Shown here piece by piece: positions 1 to 7,932 of a DNA stretch of 64,000 bases. The position numbers and the translations under genes are program-made. Under the pieces are notes generated by a model. It searched no databases and was not told the DNA's origin. It saw only the letters and a program-made list of their open reading frames with translations. The stretch comes from JADKHC01 sp047600805 (lineage in GTDB: Bacteria; Verrucomicrobiota; Verrucomicrobiia; Opitutales; Opitutaceae). The stretch lies in assembly GCA_047600805.1 (NCBI GenBank), contig JASGKG010000001.1, forward strand, positions 186,001-250,000, written 5' to 3'. How positions within the stretch are numbered: the first letter of the stretch is position 1; every line of letters starts with the position of its first letter.

Positions 1-92
1 GCACACAGGACTGTAATCGCTTCTGGTGTCGCGCCAATGGGGTCTTCACCTACCATGGCGCCGAACGGCGGTGGCAATATAGTCCGACTTTT

Positions 93-284
93 TCACGCAA
101 ACGGTAAGCACAGCTTTAGTGCCGCGGCGTGGCCCGGCGAAACGTGTTTATCGTGAGACGCGCGCCGCTTGGCTTTGGTGCTCTTGGCGGACAACAAATG
201 GCGGAATCCTGGCGTGCGTCGCATGAGCTGGCCGGTGGCGGTGAGCTTGAAACGTTTCGCGACCGATTTTTTTGTTTTTTGCAT
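93..284 (-). CDS. rpmI: Ribosomal protein bL35
   Basis: A 63-residue basic protein that matches bL35, a small component of the large ribosomal subunit. The N-terminus MQKTKKSVAKRFK followed by TATGQLMRR and GFRHLLSAKSTKAKRR is the family's signature block, and the length is typical. The frame is open for 15 more codons upstream, but the Met at 284 aligns with the normal bL35 start, so I chose it. The usual partners are absent: infC is not upstream, where a lipoprotein gene lies, and rplT does not begin within the 92 bases left to the window edge. This could be a second, stand-alone rpmI copy or a rearranged operon. Confidence 0.88.
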   Translation of the reverse strand: MQKTKKSVAKRFKLTATGQLMRRTPGFRHLLSAKSTKAKRRASHDKHVSPGHAAALKLCLPFA

Positions 285-361
285 AATTCCAATGGCAGGA
301 AGCGCGGCGATGTGTGGCTCGCTTCGCACCCGAACCTCTCAGTAGGTGTCAACTGTTCGCT

Positions 362-868
362 TTATTTCCCCGCCCCCTCGTTTTCATCCATCCAACTACG
401 GGATTGAGCAACACCCTCCGTTAAAGAGACGAAAGTCCTTGTAGATTCCGTCTTGATGTCGGCCCAGGTTTCTATCGTGGCACCATCTGCCTCTTCGAGC
501 AGTTTGCTTAACCTGGCTGCTTGCTCGCGCTGTTTGCTGATGCCGGGCCTGGCGCCTGTGCGAACCTGTAGACTGGCGTTCCGGAGCCTGAGGGAAAGCT
601 CATCTAGGTCCCGATTGAACCCTTCAAGTCCTTTTCTAGTGGTGGCGATAAAGATAGTTTTTTGGTCAAACGACGTGTCCTGTGTCAGAAACGGAGAGAT
701 TTTTGCCGCCTTGTGTCCTTGATCCACTCTGGCCTCGACGCGTGTCTTTTGGGACTGCCCGGTGAACGGTTTGCAGCCGAAAAATCCCGTCAGAACCAGG
801 AATAAAGATGCTAGCGGAATGGCGGGCGAAGATGCGCGTGGTAGGTATCTAATGGTTTTTGAAAACAT
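362..868 (-). CDS. Putative lipoprotein with coiled-coil region
   Basis: A 168-residue protein whose N-terminus carries a basic stretch, a hydrophobic segment and a lipobox-like LTGFFGC around residues 27-33, so it is probably a secreted lipoprotein. The mature part is polar and helical, with leucine/arginine/glutamate-rich heptads around residues 85-135 that suggest a coiled coil. I do not recognise a named family. It is followed by rpmI in the same direction (77 bases apart) but is unlikely to share a function with it. An inverted-repeat sequence about 110 bases upstream resembles one upstream of the two-component genes, which hints at shared control. Confidence 0.6.
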   Translation of the reverse strand: MFSKTIRYLPRASSPAIPLASLFLVLTGFFGCKPFTGQSQKTRVEARVDQGHKAAKISPFLTQDTSFDQKTIFIATTRKGLEGFNRDLDELSLRLRNASLQVRTGARPGISKQREQAARLSKLLEEADGATIETWADIKTESTRTFVSLTEGVAQSRSWMDENEGAGK

Positions 869-944
869 ATCGTCGCCGGTCAGATAAGCCCTTCCTTGAT
901 CGTTACGGTGCGAAGTGCCGACTGAATTGGTCAGGGCTCGGTTA

Positions 945-961
945 ATCGTATAGCTTACGAT
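945..961. promoter_or_regulatory. Small inverted repeat upstream of lipoprotein gene
   Basis: A perfect 6-base inverted repeat, ATCGTA and TACGAT separated by five bases, lies about 80 bases upstream of the lipoprotein start. It could be an operator half-site pair or chance. It is too short to be a terminator and has no T-run. Confidence 0.25.
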
Positions 962-975
962 CTGCGGCGCAAAAC

Positions 976-999
976 GGTTATGGGGTGTTTCACTACCCG
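976..999 (-). promoter_or_regulatory. Putative shared regulatory box (copy 1)
   Basis: Read on the minus strand this is CGGGTAGTGAAACACCCCAT followed by AACC. It shares CGGGTA, AACACCCCAT and a trailing AC with a box at 3069-3086, differing mainly by four extra bases between the GGGT and ACACCC arms. Both boxes contain GGGT...ACCC inverted arms and both lie upstream of genes next to the NarL-type regulator. The regulatory role is inference. Confidence 0.3.
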
Positions 1000-1084
1000 G
1001 CTTGAGCGTGCGCCGTTGAATCTTTTTTTAGGGCGTGAGAACTACGACCACTGATCCAATCGGAATCGATCTGCTCGCTGCGCT

Positions 1085-1762
1085 TCAAAGCGTCGTATCT
1101 TGGACACTGCTTTCAATCACGCCTGTTGCGATGGCGTGTCGTGTCAGGCCGGCGGTTTCGTGGATATCCAGCTTGTCCATCAATTGCTGACGATGCTTCT
1201 CGACTGTTTTGATACTAATACCTAGTTCGGCTGCGATTTGTTTATTTGCGGCTCCTTCGGCCACGAGTTGCAGCACTTCGGCTTCGCGCGGAGTCAAAGA
1301 TCGCTTGTGGGTTGTCAGCGGCGCTCGACTCCAGCTGGTTTTGCGTTCGGCAGCCTCCACGCGTTGAGTGATCGACGAACTGAAGTAGGAGTGGCCTCGG
1401 GCGATTTCCCTCACTGCCTCGGTTAGGATCTGCCCCGAATTCTGTTTGAGCAAGTATCCCGCGGCTCCCATAGCGATCATGTTCGACACGTATTCCTCGT
1501 CGCTGTGCGCCGACAGGATGAGAACCTTTGTATTGGGTGAGGCGAGTCGTATTTGGCGAGTGGCTTCCAAACCATTTAGGCGGGGCATGGCGATATCCAT
1601 CACGACAACGTCCGGGTGAAGTTTGCGGGCCAAGACCACTGCCTGCCTGCCATCCGAGGCTTCGCCGACAACGTCAAAATCGGCGCTCAGTCCCAAAAGC
1701 GATCGCAAGCCTTCACGTACGATGACGTGGTCTTCGGCCAGAAGTATTTTGATTCGCTTCAT
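1085..1762 (-). CDS. NarL/FixJ-family response regulator
   Basis: A 225-residue two-domain regulator. The receiver domain covers about residues 1-125, with the acidic pair at LLAEDH, the phospho-acceptor Asp near residue 56 in VVVMDIAMP, and the conserved Ser and Lys in LILSAH and LLKQNS. A LuxR-type helix-turn-helix follows at about 155-215 (LTPREAEVLQLVAEG, then ISIKTVEKHRQQLMDKL). It should bind DNA when phosphorylated. Its start overlaps the end of the kinase gene by 4 bases (ATGA), so the two are translationally coupled and form a cognate pair. The stimulus and the target genes are not known from sequence. Confidence 0.95.
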   Translation of the reverse strand: MKRIKILLAEDHVIVREGLRSLLGLSADFDVVGEASDGRQAVVLARKLHPDVVVMDIAMPRLNGLEATRQIRLASPNTKVLILSAHSDEEYVSNMIAMGAAGYLLKQNSGQILTEAVREIARGHSYFSSSITQRVEAAERKTSWSRAPLTTHKRSLTPREAEVLQLVAEGAANKQIAAELGISIKTVEKHRQQLMDKLDIHETAGLTRHAIATGVIESSVQDTTL

Positions 1763-2886
1763 GAGTGTTTGCTGCGGTCGTGGCTGCGAAACGGAATATC
1801 TGCGCAGATGGTCGTTCCTTTGCCAGGAGCAGATTCTATGGAAAAATGGCCGCCGACCATTTCGACACGTTCTCTCATGCCGAGCAGGCCGAGGCGTGTC
1901 ATCGTGCTGGCGCTGAGAAGACGATCAGCCGCAAATGATCTTCCGTCATCGTGAATCTCAAGCCGCACTGCATTCGGTATTTTCTGGATACGAACACTCG
2001 CCAGTTGTGCGTGGGCGTGCCGAGTTACGTTCGTGAGGGCTTCCTGCGTTACGCGATAAAGCACCGTTCGTTGGGTATTGCTCATCGCTTCCACGCCGGG
2101 AAATGCGGAAAATTGCACGCGCAGCCCGTTTCGAGCGGGAAGGTCTCTGATGTAAGAACGCAAAGCTGGGATTAAGCCGAGATCGTCGAGCAGCGCTGGG
2201 CGCAGATCGCGTGCGTACCGGTGCACCACGTTCACCGTCTGTTCAACCAAGCGCTGTGTCTGAGCGATTCGCTTGCGCAAGCTCCGCGTGTCTAATGCTG
2301 CCGCCTCATTCAAGCTGGCGAGCTCCACGTTGATGCCTGCCAATAGCTGCGTGACCTCATCGTGCAACTCACGGCTAATCTCTTTCCGCTCGTCTTCCTG
2401 TGCAGAAAGGATCTGTCGCGCGAGAAGGCGCAACTGATCTTGCATGCGGTGCGACTGGACGAGGAGGTGGCTGTAGTGCCGCGTGCTTTGCGCGAGTTTC
2501 CTTTTGCAGATGGTGTGCCTGGCAATTTCGCGGCTCAGCGCGCGCCGCATCTTCGCCAACTTTTTTCTATCTTCGATCCCCGTCTTGTTTAGTTTTCTGA
2601 TCCTTTCGGTCGCCGATTTCGAAATCGGCGCCAGTGCTTTCTCCAGAAACGCGCCGGCTCTCGTGAGATGCTCTCTGCAGTCCTGTTTACTGGAGACTTG
2701 GGACGACTGCAGTAGTTCTCCTATGAACTGGTTGTGCAAACGCACGAGTTCGACGCTGCCAAACTCTAGAGATGCTGCAGCACCACCAATTCTGGCGGCC
2801 GAGTCTGGAGACAGGCGTCGCTCCAGATGGCGTTGGAGCGTCGCACGGTAGCATTTTCCGACTTCGGCCTTGGTGGATTTCGTCAT
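1759..2886 (-). CDS. Cytoplasmic sensor histidine kinase (HisKA_3)
   Basis: A 375-residue NarX/DegS-like kinase partnering the overlapping regulator. The N-terminal half is helical and charged, with no signal peptide or membrane segment, so it probably senses something in the cytoplasm or through a partner protein. The HisKA_3 dimerisation block has phospho-acceptor His175 in ISRELHDEVTQLL. The ATPase domain shows the N-box in QEALTNVTRHA, the G1 box in LEIHDDG and the G2 box in GLLGMRERVEMVGG. No PAS or GAF domain is obvious. The 448 bases upstream hold two regulatory-looking elements and then the divergent receiver-only gene, suggesting a three-gene signalling unit. Confidence 0.93.
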   Translation of the reverse strand: MTKSTKAEVGKCYRATLQRHLERRLSPDSAARIGGAAASLEFGSVELVRLHNQFIGELLQSSQVSSKQDCREHLTRAGAFLEKALAPISKSATERIRKLNKTGIEDRKKLAKMRRALSREIARHTICKRKLAQSTRHYSHLLVQSHRMQDQLRLLARQILSAQEDERKEISRELHDEVTQLLAGINVELASLNEAAALDTRSLRKRIAQTQRLVEQTVNVVHRYARDLRPALLDDLGLIPALRSYIRDLPARNGLRVQFSAFPGVEAMSNTQRTVLYRVTQEALTNVTRHAHAQLASVRIQKIPNAVRLEIHDDGRSFAADRLLSASTMTRLGLLGMRERVEMVGGHFSIESAPGKGTTICADIPFRSHDRSKHS

Positions 2887-3068
2887 GTTAGCGCCGATCT
2901 GTTAGCTGTTTTTCCCGCGACAACGCGCGTTCTCTCCATAGCCGAAAAAGCTTTGTGGATACCTGCACAACGCACGTTATCCCAATGCGCGGAGTTTTGC
3001 GAGCGCCGGGGTTGTAAGGTGATGACCTACCTCCGCCAGATGTGCACGTGAGCCGGTTCCTGTGCAGT

Positions 3069-3086
3069 CGGGTAACACCCCATGAC
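3069..3086 (+). promoter_or_regulatory. Putative shared regulatory box (copy 2)
   Basis: The sequence CGGGTAACACCCCATGAC contains a perfect GGGT-AAC-ACCC inverted repeat and matches the box at 976-999 (minus strand) apart from a 4-base spacer difference and one substitution. It sits between the divergent histidine-kinase and receiver genes, where a site for the cognate NarL-type regulator would be expected. Function is inferred. Confidence 0.3.
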
Positions 3087-3115
3087 GTGTTCTTAGCACT
3101 ACGGCTACCGTGATT

Positions 3116-3148
3116 GCTGAACAACGCCCCCTGCGGGGTTTGCTCAAC
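3116..3148. repeat. Imperfect hairpin in signalling intergenic region
   Basis: Two arms of about 14 bases pair around the 4-base loop CTGC, with an uninterrupted CCCC/GGGG core next to the loop and a few mismatches further out. There is no following T-run in either direction, so it is not a standard terminator. It precedes the small open frame at 3153 and may be part of a leader structure. Confidence 0.35.
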
Positions 3149-3334
3149 AACTATGACCACTTCTCCTGTAAAGCCGCTTTCGTCCCTTCCGGAATTAACA
3201 CCTCAATCCTCTCCTTGTGACACGCAGGGCAGGGAGGAACCTTCATCAACTCCTCCAGTTGTACCAAGAATAAAGTTCGTGTGGTCCGAAAACGACAACG
3301 CTCTCGTCGACCTTAACGCCAACACACCGTAGTC

Positions 3335-3856
3335 ATGAACATAAACGGATACAACATGGGACCTCCGCCTCTTTCCTGCGGATTTAGTCCGCTTCCTGGA
3401 GGGTCGTTTCAATCGCCAAGGACTTCCCTCAATATACTGGTTGTCGACGATAATGATGCGGCTCGGAATGCGTTGGCGAGATTCCTGCGCCACTGCAATT
3501 TTCAAGTAAGTTGTGCGGTCGATGGGGAGTGCGCGTGGGATGAGCTTCGCAAAGGCAATTTCGATGGAATGGTTACCGACAATGATATGCCTCGGCTTTC
3601 GGGTTTGGATCTCGTCCGGCGTTTGCGTGCCATTCCCTCCAGAATGCCGATAATTTTAATGTCCGGCCTCATGCCGCACACGGAGACGGATTTCGAGGCG
3701 CTGATCACCCCCGGGATGGCCATTGAAAAACCGTTCTCATTCGCTCTTCTGGAAATGCACGCACGAAGACTTTTTACGCGTGATTTGTCTGTACGCGCTG
3801 CACTCAACGGTGACTACGGAAAGCACGGGGAGGAACAGTATTTGTCCCCTCAATGA
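3335..3856 (+). CDS. Single-domain response regulator (receiver only)
   Basis: A 173-residue protein consisting of a Pro/Gly/Ser-rich 30-residue N-terminal tail and one CheY-like receiver. The acidic pocket is in LVVDDND, the phospho-acceptor is about Asp82 in MVTDNDMPRLSG, the switch Ser follows in ILMSGL, and Lys132 lies in IEKPF. There is no output domain after residue 150, so it may act by protein-protein contact or as a phosphate sink for the divergent kinase. The receiver only begins near residue 33, so an internal start such as the Met at residue 8 is possible. Confidence 0.85.
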   Translation: MNINGYNMGPPPLSCGFSPLPGGSFQSPRTSLNILVVDDNDAARNALARFLRHCNFQVSCAVDGECAWDELRKGNFDGMVTDNDMPRLSGLDLVRRLRAIPSRMPIILMSGLMPHTETDFEALITPGMAIEKPFSFALLEMHARRLFTRDLSVRAALNGDYGKHGEEQYLSPQ

Positions 3857-4803
3857 GAACCATTGTTCCCCCCCCCACGTTTATGCCTCTGCGTTTACGG
3901 CAAAGATTCCGCCGCTGTGAAGAGGCTGAATACCGAAACAAACCACTCGCTATGACTACGGGCCTTGGAAGGGTGGACATCCTCGTGCGCCACGCCGAGT
4001 GAAACGCGGCGCTGTTAATGGCCTAACCATATATCTATGACAGCGCGCGCGCAAAACTATGCTTCTCGGAACCTGAACCTATATGGCGGGGGATGCCGGT
4101 GCCTTTTGCGTTTACGTGAGAACGAAGGAAAACCTGAGATATCGGATGGTCTCTTTATCTCTCAATTTGAAGCACGCTATCCGGAATGGCGTGATCGCCG
4201 GGTGCAACAGACCTCGGTGCCCTTTGCGATTTAGCCAAAGAACTAAAGCTAGCGGACCGCGTCGCAGCCTTCCGTGACTATGATCGGGTCCTTCAAGAGC
4301 ATGGCGACGGCCACAGCGTGCTCGTTTTGACGGAACGTTCTCCCGAACAGTCGCCAACCGCCTTGGAGACCCGAAATTTTGCTCTGCTACTCGTGGCCAT
4401 GGATGTGGCGAGCTTCATGGTTTGGTGCCCTTTCCCGAGCGGACACTCCGATCTCCTGCCTCTAGCTTCACGACCCTGGTGGGACAAATGGATGGCCATT
4501 GGTTTGGTCTTGTTTCGACTGAAACCGTAGATCAATTGGCCTGATTTTGAGGGAATAGCGCAGCTCTTTTGTTGCGCAGAGTCCCGGTGCAGACGCTTTA
4601 TTGAGCTAATGTTTTTTGGATTGGTTTGGGCAATTCGGTCGCGATGCGATGAGAGGGAAATCGCCCCCTAAAAATCCTGGAGTACTAGAGAGGGACTTCA
4701 TTATCGAGTGCTCCCATAAAATCGTGCTGGGCAAGAGACCGAATTCACGAAGTGTAATCAGTTAATCGAAAGCGCCTGAGCCTGCCGTCCGGTCACTTTG
4801 ATT
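3857..4803. other. Gene-poor region before tRNA-Ala
   Basis: About 950 bases with no intact convincing gene. It starts with a short poly-C run just after the receiver stop. It contains a probable frameshifted coding remnant (described separately at 4037-4530). The rest, roughly 4531-4803, is AT-richer than the flanking genes and shows no open frame, repeat or RNA gene that I can support. Confidence 0.5.
4037..4530 (+). pseudogene. Probable frameshifted hypothetical gene
   Basis: Two adjacent plus-strand frames read like one protein. The first (ATG at 4037, stop at 4232-4234) ends in a protein-like segment, FISQFEARYPEWRDRR. The second is open from 4192 to the stop at 4530 and begins with ATDLGALCDLAKELKLADR, continuing through a helical, tryptophan-containing segment. 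A one-base deletion (or two-base insertion) within the 4192-4234 overlap would account for the break. The second frame has no good start codon of its own, only a GTG at 4318. I recognise no family. Spurious frames in non-coding DNA remain possible. Confidence 0.35.
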
Positions 4804-4879
4804 TGGTGGAGCAGACCGGGATCAAACCGGCGACCTCGTCGTTGCGAACGACGCGCTCTATCAACTGAGCTACTGCCCC
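4804..4879 (-). tRNA. tRNA-Ala (anticodon CGC)
   Basis: A 76-base cloverleaf including an encoded CCA. The acceptor stem GGGGCAG pairs with CTGCTCC and contains the G3-U70 wobble pair that identifies alanine tRNAs, with discriminator A73. The anticodon arm is CGTCG, loop TTCGCAA, CGACG, giving anticodon CGC for codon GCG. The T arm contains GGTTTGATCCC in place of the usual GGTTCGA, an otherwise normal stem-loop. It stands alone, with no other tRNA or rRNA next to it. Confidence 0.97.
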
Positions 4880-5087
4880 ACGTGGAGCGGGAGGTTTTGA
4901 GCAAACTGGCGCTTCGAGTAAACACCAATTTTTGCCTGCCGCTGTTTAATTTGCGTGTCACGAACAGGAAAATTTAGCGGTAAAATGATATTGGTCCTTA
5001 ATTTGCTATTGCTGACCGACGCCTGTCAGGGAAAATACAGCCGTTGTTCTCAACCAACACAAAATAGTCTGAGGAGGTTCACAACCT

Positions 5088-5522
5088 ATGAAAAAAACAT
5101 CGAAGACCGCCACGACTACCCCAGCGACGCCGGCGCCCGTTCCGGCTAAGAAATCAACTGCCAAGGCCGCCAAGGCTCCGGCCCAAAAGGCAATCGGTCT
5201 CGCGCCAGCTCAAAAGGCTCCTGCACCCGCTCTCGCTCCTGCGGTCAAGTCGAGTCCCGCTGCCGCGGTTAGCACGAAGATCACCGCGAAGATCGATGTC
5301 GGTTTTGGTAACACACTTTACATCCGAGGCGAAGGTCCAGGTTTGAGTTGGGAAAAAGGAATTCCGCTGGACTGTGTCGCAGACGATCAATGGTCGCTCA
5401 CGCTCGCCGATGCTTCTCGTCCGGTGGTGTTCAAGTTCCTGATCAACGATCTTACTTGGTGCATCGGTGACGATTTCGTCGTTCAACCGGGTGGCACGAC
5501 CGAGATCACGCCGGTCTTCTGA
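5088..5522 (+). CDS. Ala/Pro/Lys-rich protein with CBM20/48-like domain
   Basis: A 144-residue protein in two parts. Residues 1-65 are a low-complexity Lys/Ala/Pro/Thr tail with no signal peptide. Residues 66-144 look like a small beta-sandwich related to starch-binding CBM20/CBM48 domains: NTLYIRGEGPGLSWEKG, then DDQWSLTL and VVFKFLINDLTWCIGDDF, where the W and the GxGPGLSW turn are typical. A good ribosome-binding site, GAGGAGG, lies about 10 bases before the ATG. It may bind glycogen or another alpha-glucan, or simply use the fold for protein contact. No enzyme gene for glycogen is adjacent. Confidence 0.7.
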   Translation: MKKTSKTATTTPATPAPVPAKKSTAKAAKAPAQKAIGLAPAQKAPAPALAPAVKSSPAAAVSTKITAKIDVGFGNTLYIRGEGPGLSWEKGIPLDCVADDQWSLTLADASRPVVFKFLINDLTWCIGDDFVVQPGGTTEITPVF

Positions 5523-5567
5523 TCAATCCATTTGTACAGGGTGAGCCTTGCGGATCGTTTGAAATAG

Positions 5568-6371
5568 CTACGTTCGATCCGGGTTCATCGCCAGCAGGCG
5601 TTCACGCAGGTGCTGTGCGGATTCGTCGCGATCCGCCAGCTCGGCTGCGTGGATGAGTTCGCAGTGCACGCGGACGCGGGAAAAGGGCTTCGGGAGGTAA
5701 AAGGCGTCCCAGCTTTTGAACTGCCAGGCGCTCCGAAATTCACCGCCGAGCAGCAAAATCGGCGCGTGGGCGCGTCGGGCAACAATCAGACCGCCGGCTT
5801 TGAAATCATAGCGCGGTCCGCGCGGCCCGTCGGGCGTGATGCCGATGTCGTTGCCGGCTTTCATGACGTTGACGAGCCCCGTGACAGCTTCGCGGCCAAA
5901 ACGACTGCTGGAGCCGCGCACGCTGCTGATGCCGACGAGTGAAAAAAACGCGTCGAGCCACGCGCCGTCTTTGCTAGCGCTGACCAAGCCGTAGATGGGG
6001 CGACGTTGGCGATAGCGACGAAAGATTTCCGAAACGAGAAAAAGGCGGTTGTGCCAGAGGACGAAGGCGACGGGTTCGTCGATCTTCGATAGGTTTTTCT
6101 CAGCATCGGGCGACACTTCGAAACGGAGCGTCGCGCCCCAAAGGCGAACCAGCCAGCCGAGCGGCATGAGCATGAGTCGGCGCCAGCCTCGGATGGCGTG
6201 AACTTTGGGCGGATTTGAAGGAGGTGAGCTGGTGTCGGGCGAGGTCAACCGAACTGTTTTCACGGATTCGGGGGCTCTCGCCAAGCAAAGATGTTGCGAG
6301 GCATCGACGCGGGCGCTGGAGAACGTGGGCACGTGACGTTTCCGACGAGAAGAGCGGCTCAAATATTTCAT
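5568..6371 (-). CDS. DUF374 lysophospholipid acyltransferase-family protein
   Basis: The protein contains the acyltransferase block typical of DUF374: VAFVLWHNRLFLVSEIFRRY (the usual HxxxxD reduced to an H-N-R form seen in this family), then YGLVSASKDGAW, GSSSRFGREA and ITPDGPRGPRYDFKAG. Such proteins are membrane-associated and are thought to acylate lipid A or related lipids. The start is uncertain. The family normally begins around the segment MLMPLGWLVRLWGATLRF near 6175, and the Ser/Arg-rich stretch upstream may not be translated. I give the Met at 6371; TTG at 6248 or the internal Met codons are alternatives. The gene is divergent from the pectin operon. Confidence 0.8.
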   Translation of the reverse strand: MKYLSRSSRRKRHVPTFSSARVDASQHLCLARAPESVKTVRLTSPDTSSPPSNPPKVHAIRGWRRLMLMPLGWLVRLWGATLRFEVSPDAEKNLSKIDEPVAFVLWHNRLFLVSEIFRRYRQRRPIYGLVSASKDGAWLDAFFSLVGISSVRGSSSRFGREAVTGLVNVMKAGNDIGITPDGPRGPRYDFKAGGLIVARRAHAPILLLGGEFRSAWQFKSWDAFYLPKPFSRVRVHCELIHAAELADRDESAQHLRERLLAMNPDRT

Positions 6372-6501
6372 ACTGGAAGACAGGGTGGATCCGCTGGTTT
6401 TGATACTTGGAATTGTGCAGGGCGTCATTTGGCGCGATGGTACCGCTCCCCTTGAACGTGGGCGCTCGGACCTACCGAACCCCTCAACAAAACTCCCTGT
6501 C

Positions 6502-7926
6502 ATGCTAAAACGAACATCCCTTGTTGCGTCGTCAGTGTTTCTGTTGTCGTCGAGCTACGCGCAACCTGCTGCGCCTGGTGCGCAATCCGTGACTCCTCCG
6601 GCGACCGACGCGCAGAACCGGACTCCGGCTGAGCGGCGCGTGCAGCCGAATTATCCGGTGCCGTACGCGCCTGCGAAGGCGGAGGAAATCAAGGCGGTGA
6701 TGGACCGCGTCCTCGGCTATCTCGAGCAGGCGAGTCCGGTGAAAATGATCGACCGGGATACGCGCAAACCGGTGACGGATCTCGCGCACCTTCCGCCGAA
6801 CGCAGCGCTCGATCGGACGGATTTTCTTCTCACGAGCTACGAATGGGGTGTCACGTACTCGGGCATGTTGCTCGCGGCGGATGTGACGGGCGACAAACGA
6901 TATCGGGATTACGTGGCGGAACGGCTCAACGCTATCGCGACCCTCGCGACGCATTTGAAGAACCAACCGCCACCCCCACAGGACGAACAGCGCGGCCCGC
7001 AGCGGATGCTGGCGCTCCGCTCGGTGCTGAAACCGGAAACGCTCGACGACTCCGGCGCGATGTGCGCGGCGATGATCAAGGCGAACCGCGCGAGAATTTC
7101 TCCGGAAGCGCTGCGACTCTGGATCGACAACTACATGAACTGGGTTTTCGCCGGGCAATTCCGGCTTCCCGATCGGACGCTCGCGCGAAATCGTCCGATG
7201 GCGAACACGTTGTGGCTCGACGATCTTTATATGAGCGTGCCGGCGTTGTCGCAGATGGGTGTTTTGACCGGCGATCAGAAATACTTCGACGACGCGGTTC
7301 GGCAAATCCTGCAGTTCTCGTCGCGGATGTTTATTCCTGAGAAAGGACTTTACCGGCACGGCTGGGTGCAAGACATGGATCCGCATCCGGCGTTTCATTG
7401 GGGCAGGGCGAATGGTTGGGCCTTTCTTGCGATGACGGAGTTGCTCGAAGTTTTGCCCAAGGAGCATCCAGGACGCGCTGCGGTGCTGGAGCAATATCGT
7501 GCGTTGGCCAAAGGGCTCGCGCCGCTGCAAGACAGCACCGGCCTGTGGCATCAGCTGCTCGATCGGCCGGACTCGTATCTCGAGACGTCGGCGTCCGCGA
7601 TGTTCGTTTATTCGATTGCGCGCGGCATTAATCGCGGCTGGCTCGATGGCAAAGCTTACGGGCCGATGGTCTCGCTCGGCTGGAATGCCGTCGCCCAGAA
7701 AGTGAACGCCACAGGACAAGTCGAAGGCACCTGTGTGGGCACGGGCATGGGCTTCGACCCGGCGTTTTATTATTACCGGCCGGCCAGTGTGTATGCTGCG
7801 CACGGATACGGACCGGTTTTGCTCGCGGGCGCGGAAATGATCGCGCTGCGGCGGAGCGAAGGTGCCAAGCAACAAACCATCAGTGATGGCGGACTGCATT
7901 TCGCGCCATCGGGTTCGCGCAACTAA
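6502..7926 (+). CDS. GH105/GH88-type unsaturated rhamnogalacturonyl hydrolase
   Basis: A 474-residue secreted glycoside hydrolase of the YesR/RhiN group, which removes the unsaturated galacturonyl residue left by rhamnogalacturonan lyases. An N-terminal signal peptide is visible (MLKRTSLVASSVFLLSSSYAQP), which fixes the start at 6502 although the frame is open from 6385. Alpha/alpha-barrel features include TSYEWGVTYSGMLLA, the catalytic-type Asp region WLDDLYMSVPALSQMG, and HGWVQDMDPHPAFHWGRANGW. It is the first gene of a five-gene plus-strand operon, and only 6 bases separate it from the PL11 lyase that would produce its substrate. Exact specificity between GH105 and GH88 is not certain. Confidence 0.9.
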   Translation: MLKRTSLVASSVFLLSSSYAQPAAPGAQSVTPPATDAQNRTPAERRVQPNYPVPYAPAKAEEIKAVMDRVLGYLEQASPVKMIDRDTRKPVTDLAHLPPNAALDRTDFLLTSYEWGVTYSGMLLAADVTGDKRYRDYVAERLNAIATLATHLKNQPPPPQDEQRGPQRMLALRSVLKPETLDDSGAMCAAMIKANRARISPEALRLWIDNYMNWVFAGQFRLPDRTLARNRPMANTLWLDDLYMSVPALSQMGVLTGDQKYFDDAVRQILQFSSRMFIPEKGLYRHGWVQDMDPHPAFHWGRANGWAFLAMTELLEVLPKEHPGRAAVLEQYRALAKGLAPLQDSTGLWHQLLDRPDSYLETSASAMFVYSIARGINRGWLDGKAYGPMVSLGWNAVAQKVNATGQVEGTCVGTGMGFDPAFYYYRPASVYAAHGYGPVLLAGAEMIALRRSEGAKQQTISDGGLHFAPSGSRN

Positions 7927-7932
7927 GCAGAT

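Larger units (their letters stand above)
2887..3334. other. Intergenic region between kinase and receiver gene
   Basis: This 448-base stretch separates two divergent signalling genes. It contains a regulatory box (3069-3086), an imperfect hairpin (3116-3148) and a short open frame on the plus strand (ATG at 3153, stop at 3330-3332; 59 codons, rich in Pro, Ser and Thr) that ends two bases before the receiver gene's ATG. The small frame could be a leader peptide coupled to the receiver gene, but its composition is not convincingly that of a folded protein. Confidence 0.4.

Noticed and set aside
6532..7899. 455-codon open frame antisense to the GH105 gene
   Set aside because: Arg/His-rich composition, no domain, and lies wholly opposite a gene with a clear signal peptide and catalytic motifs; a product of high third-position GC.
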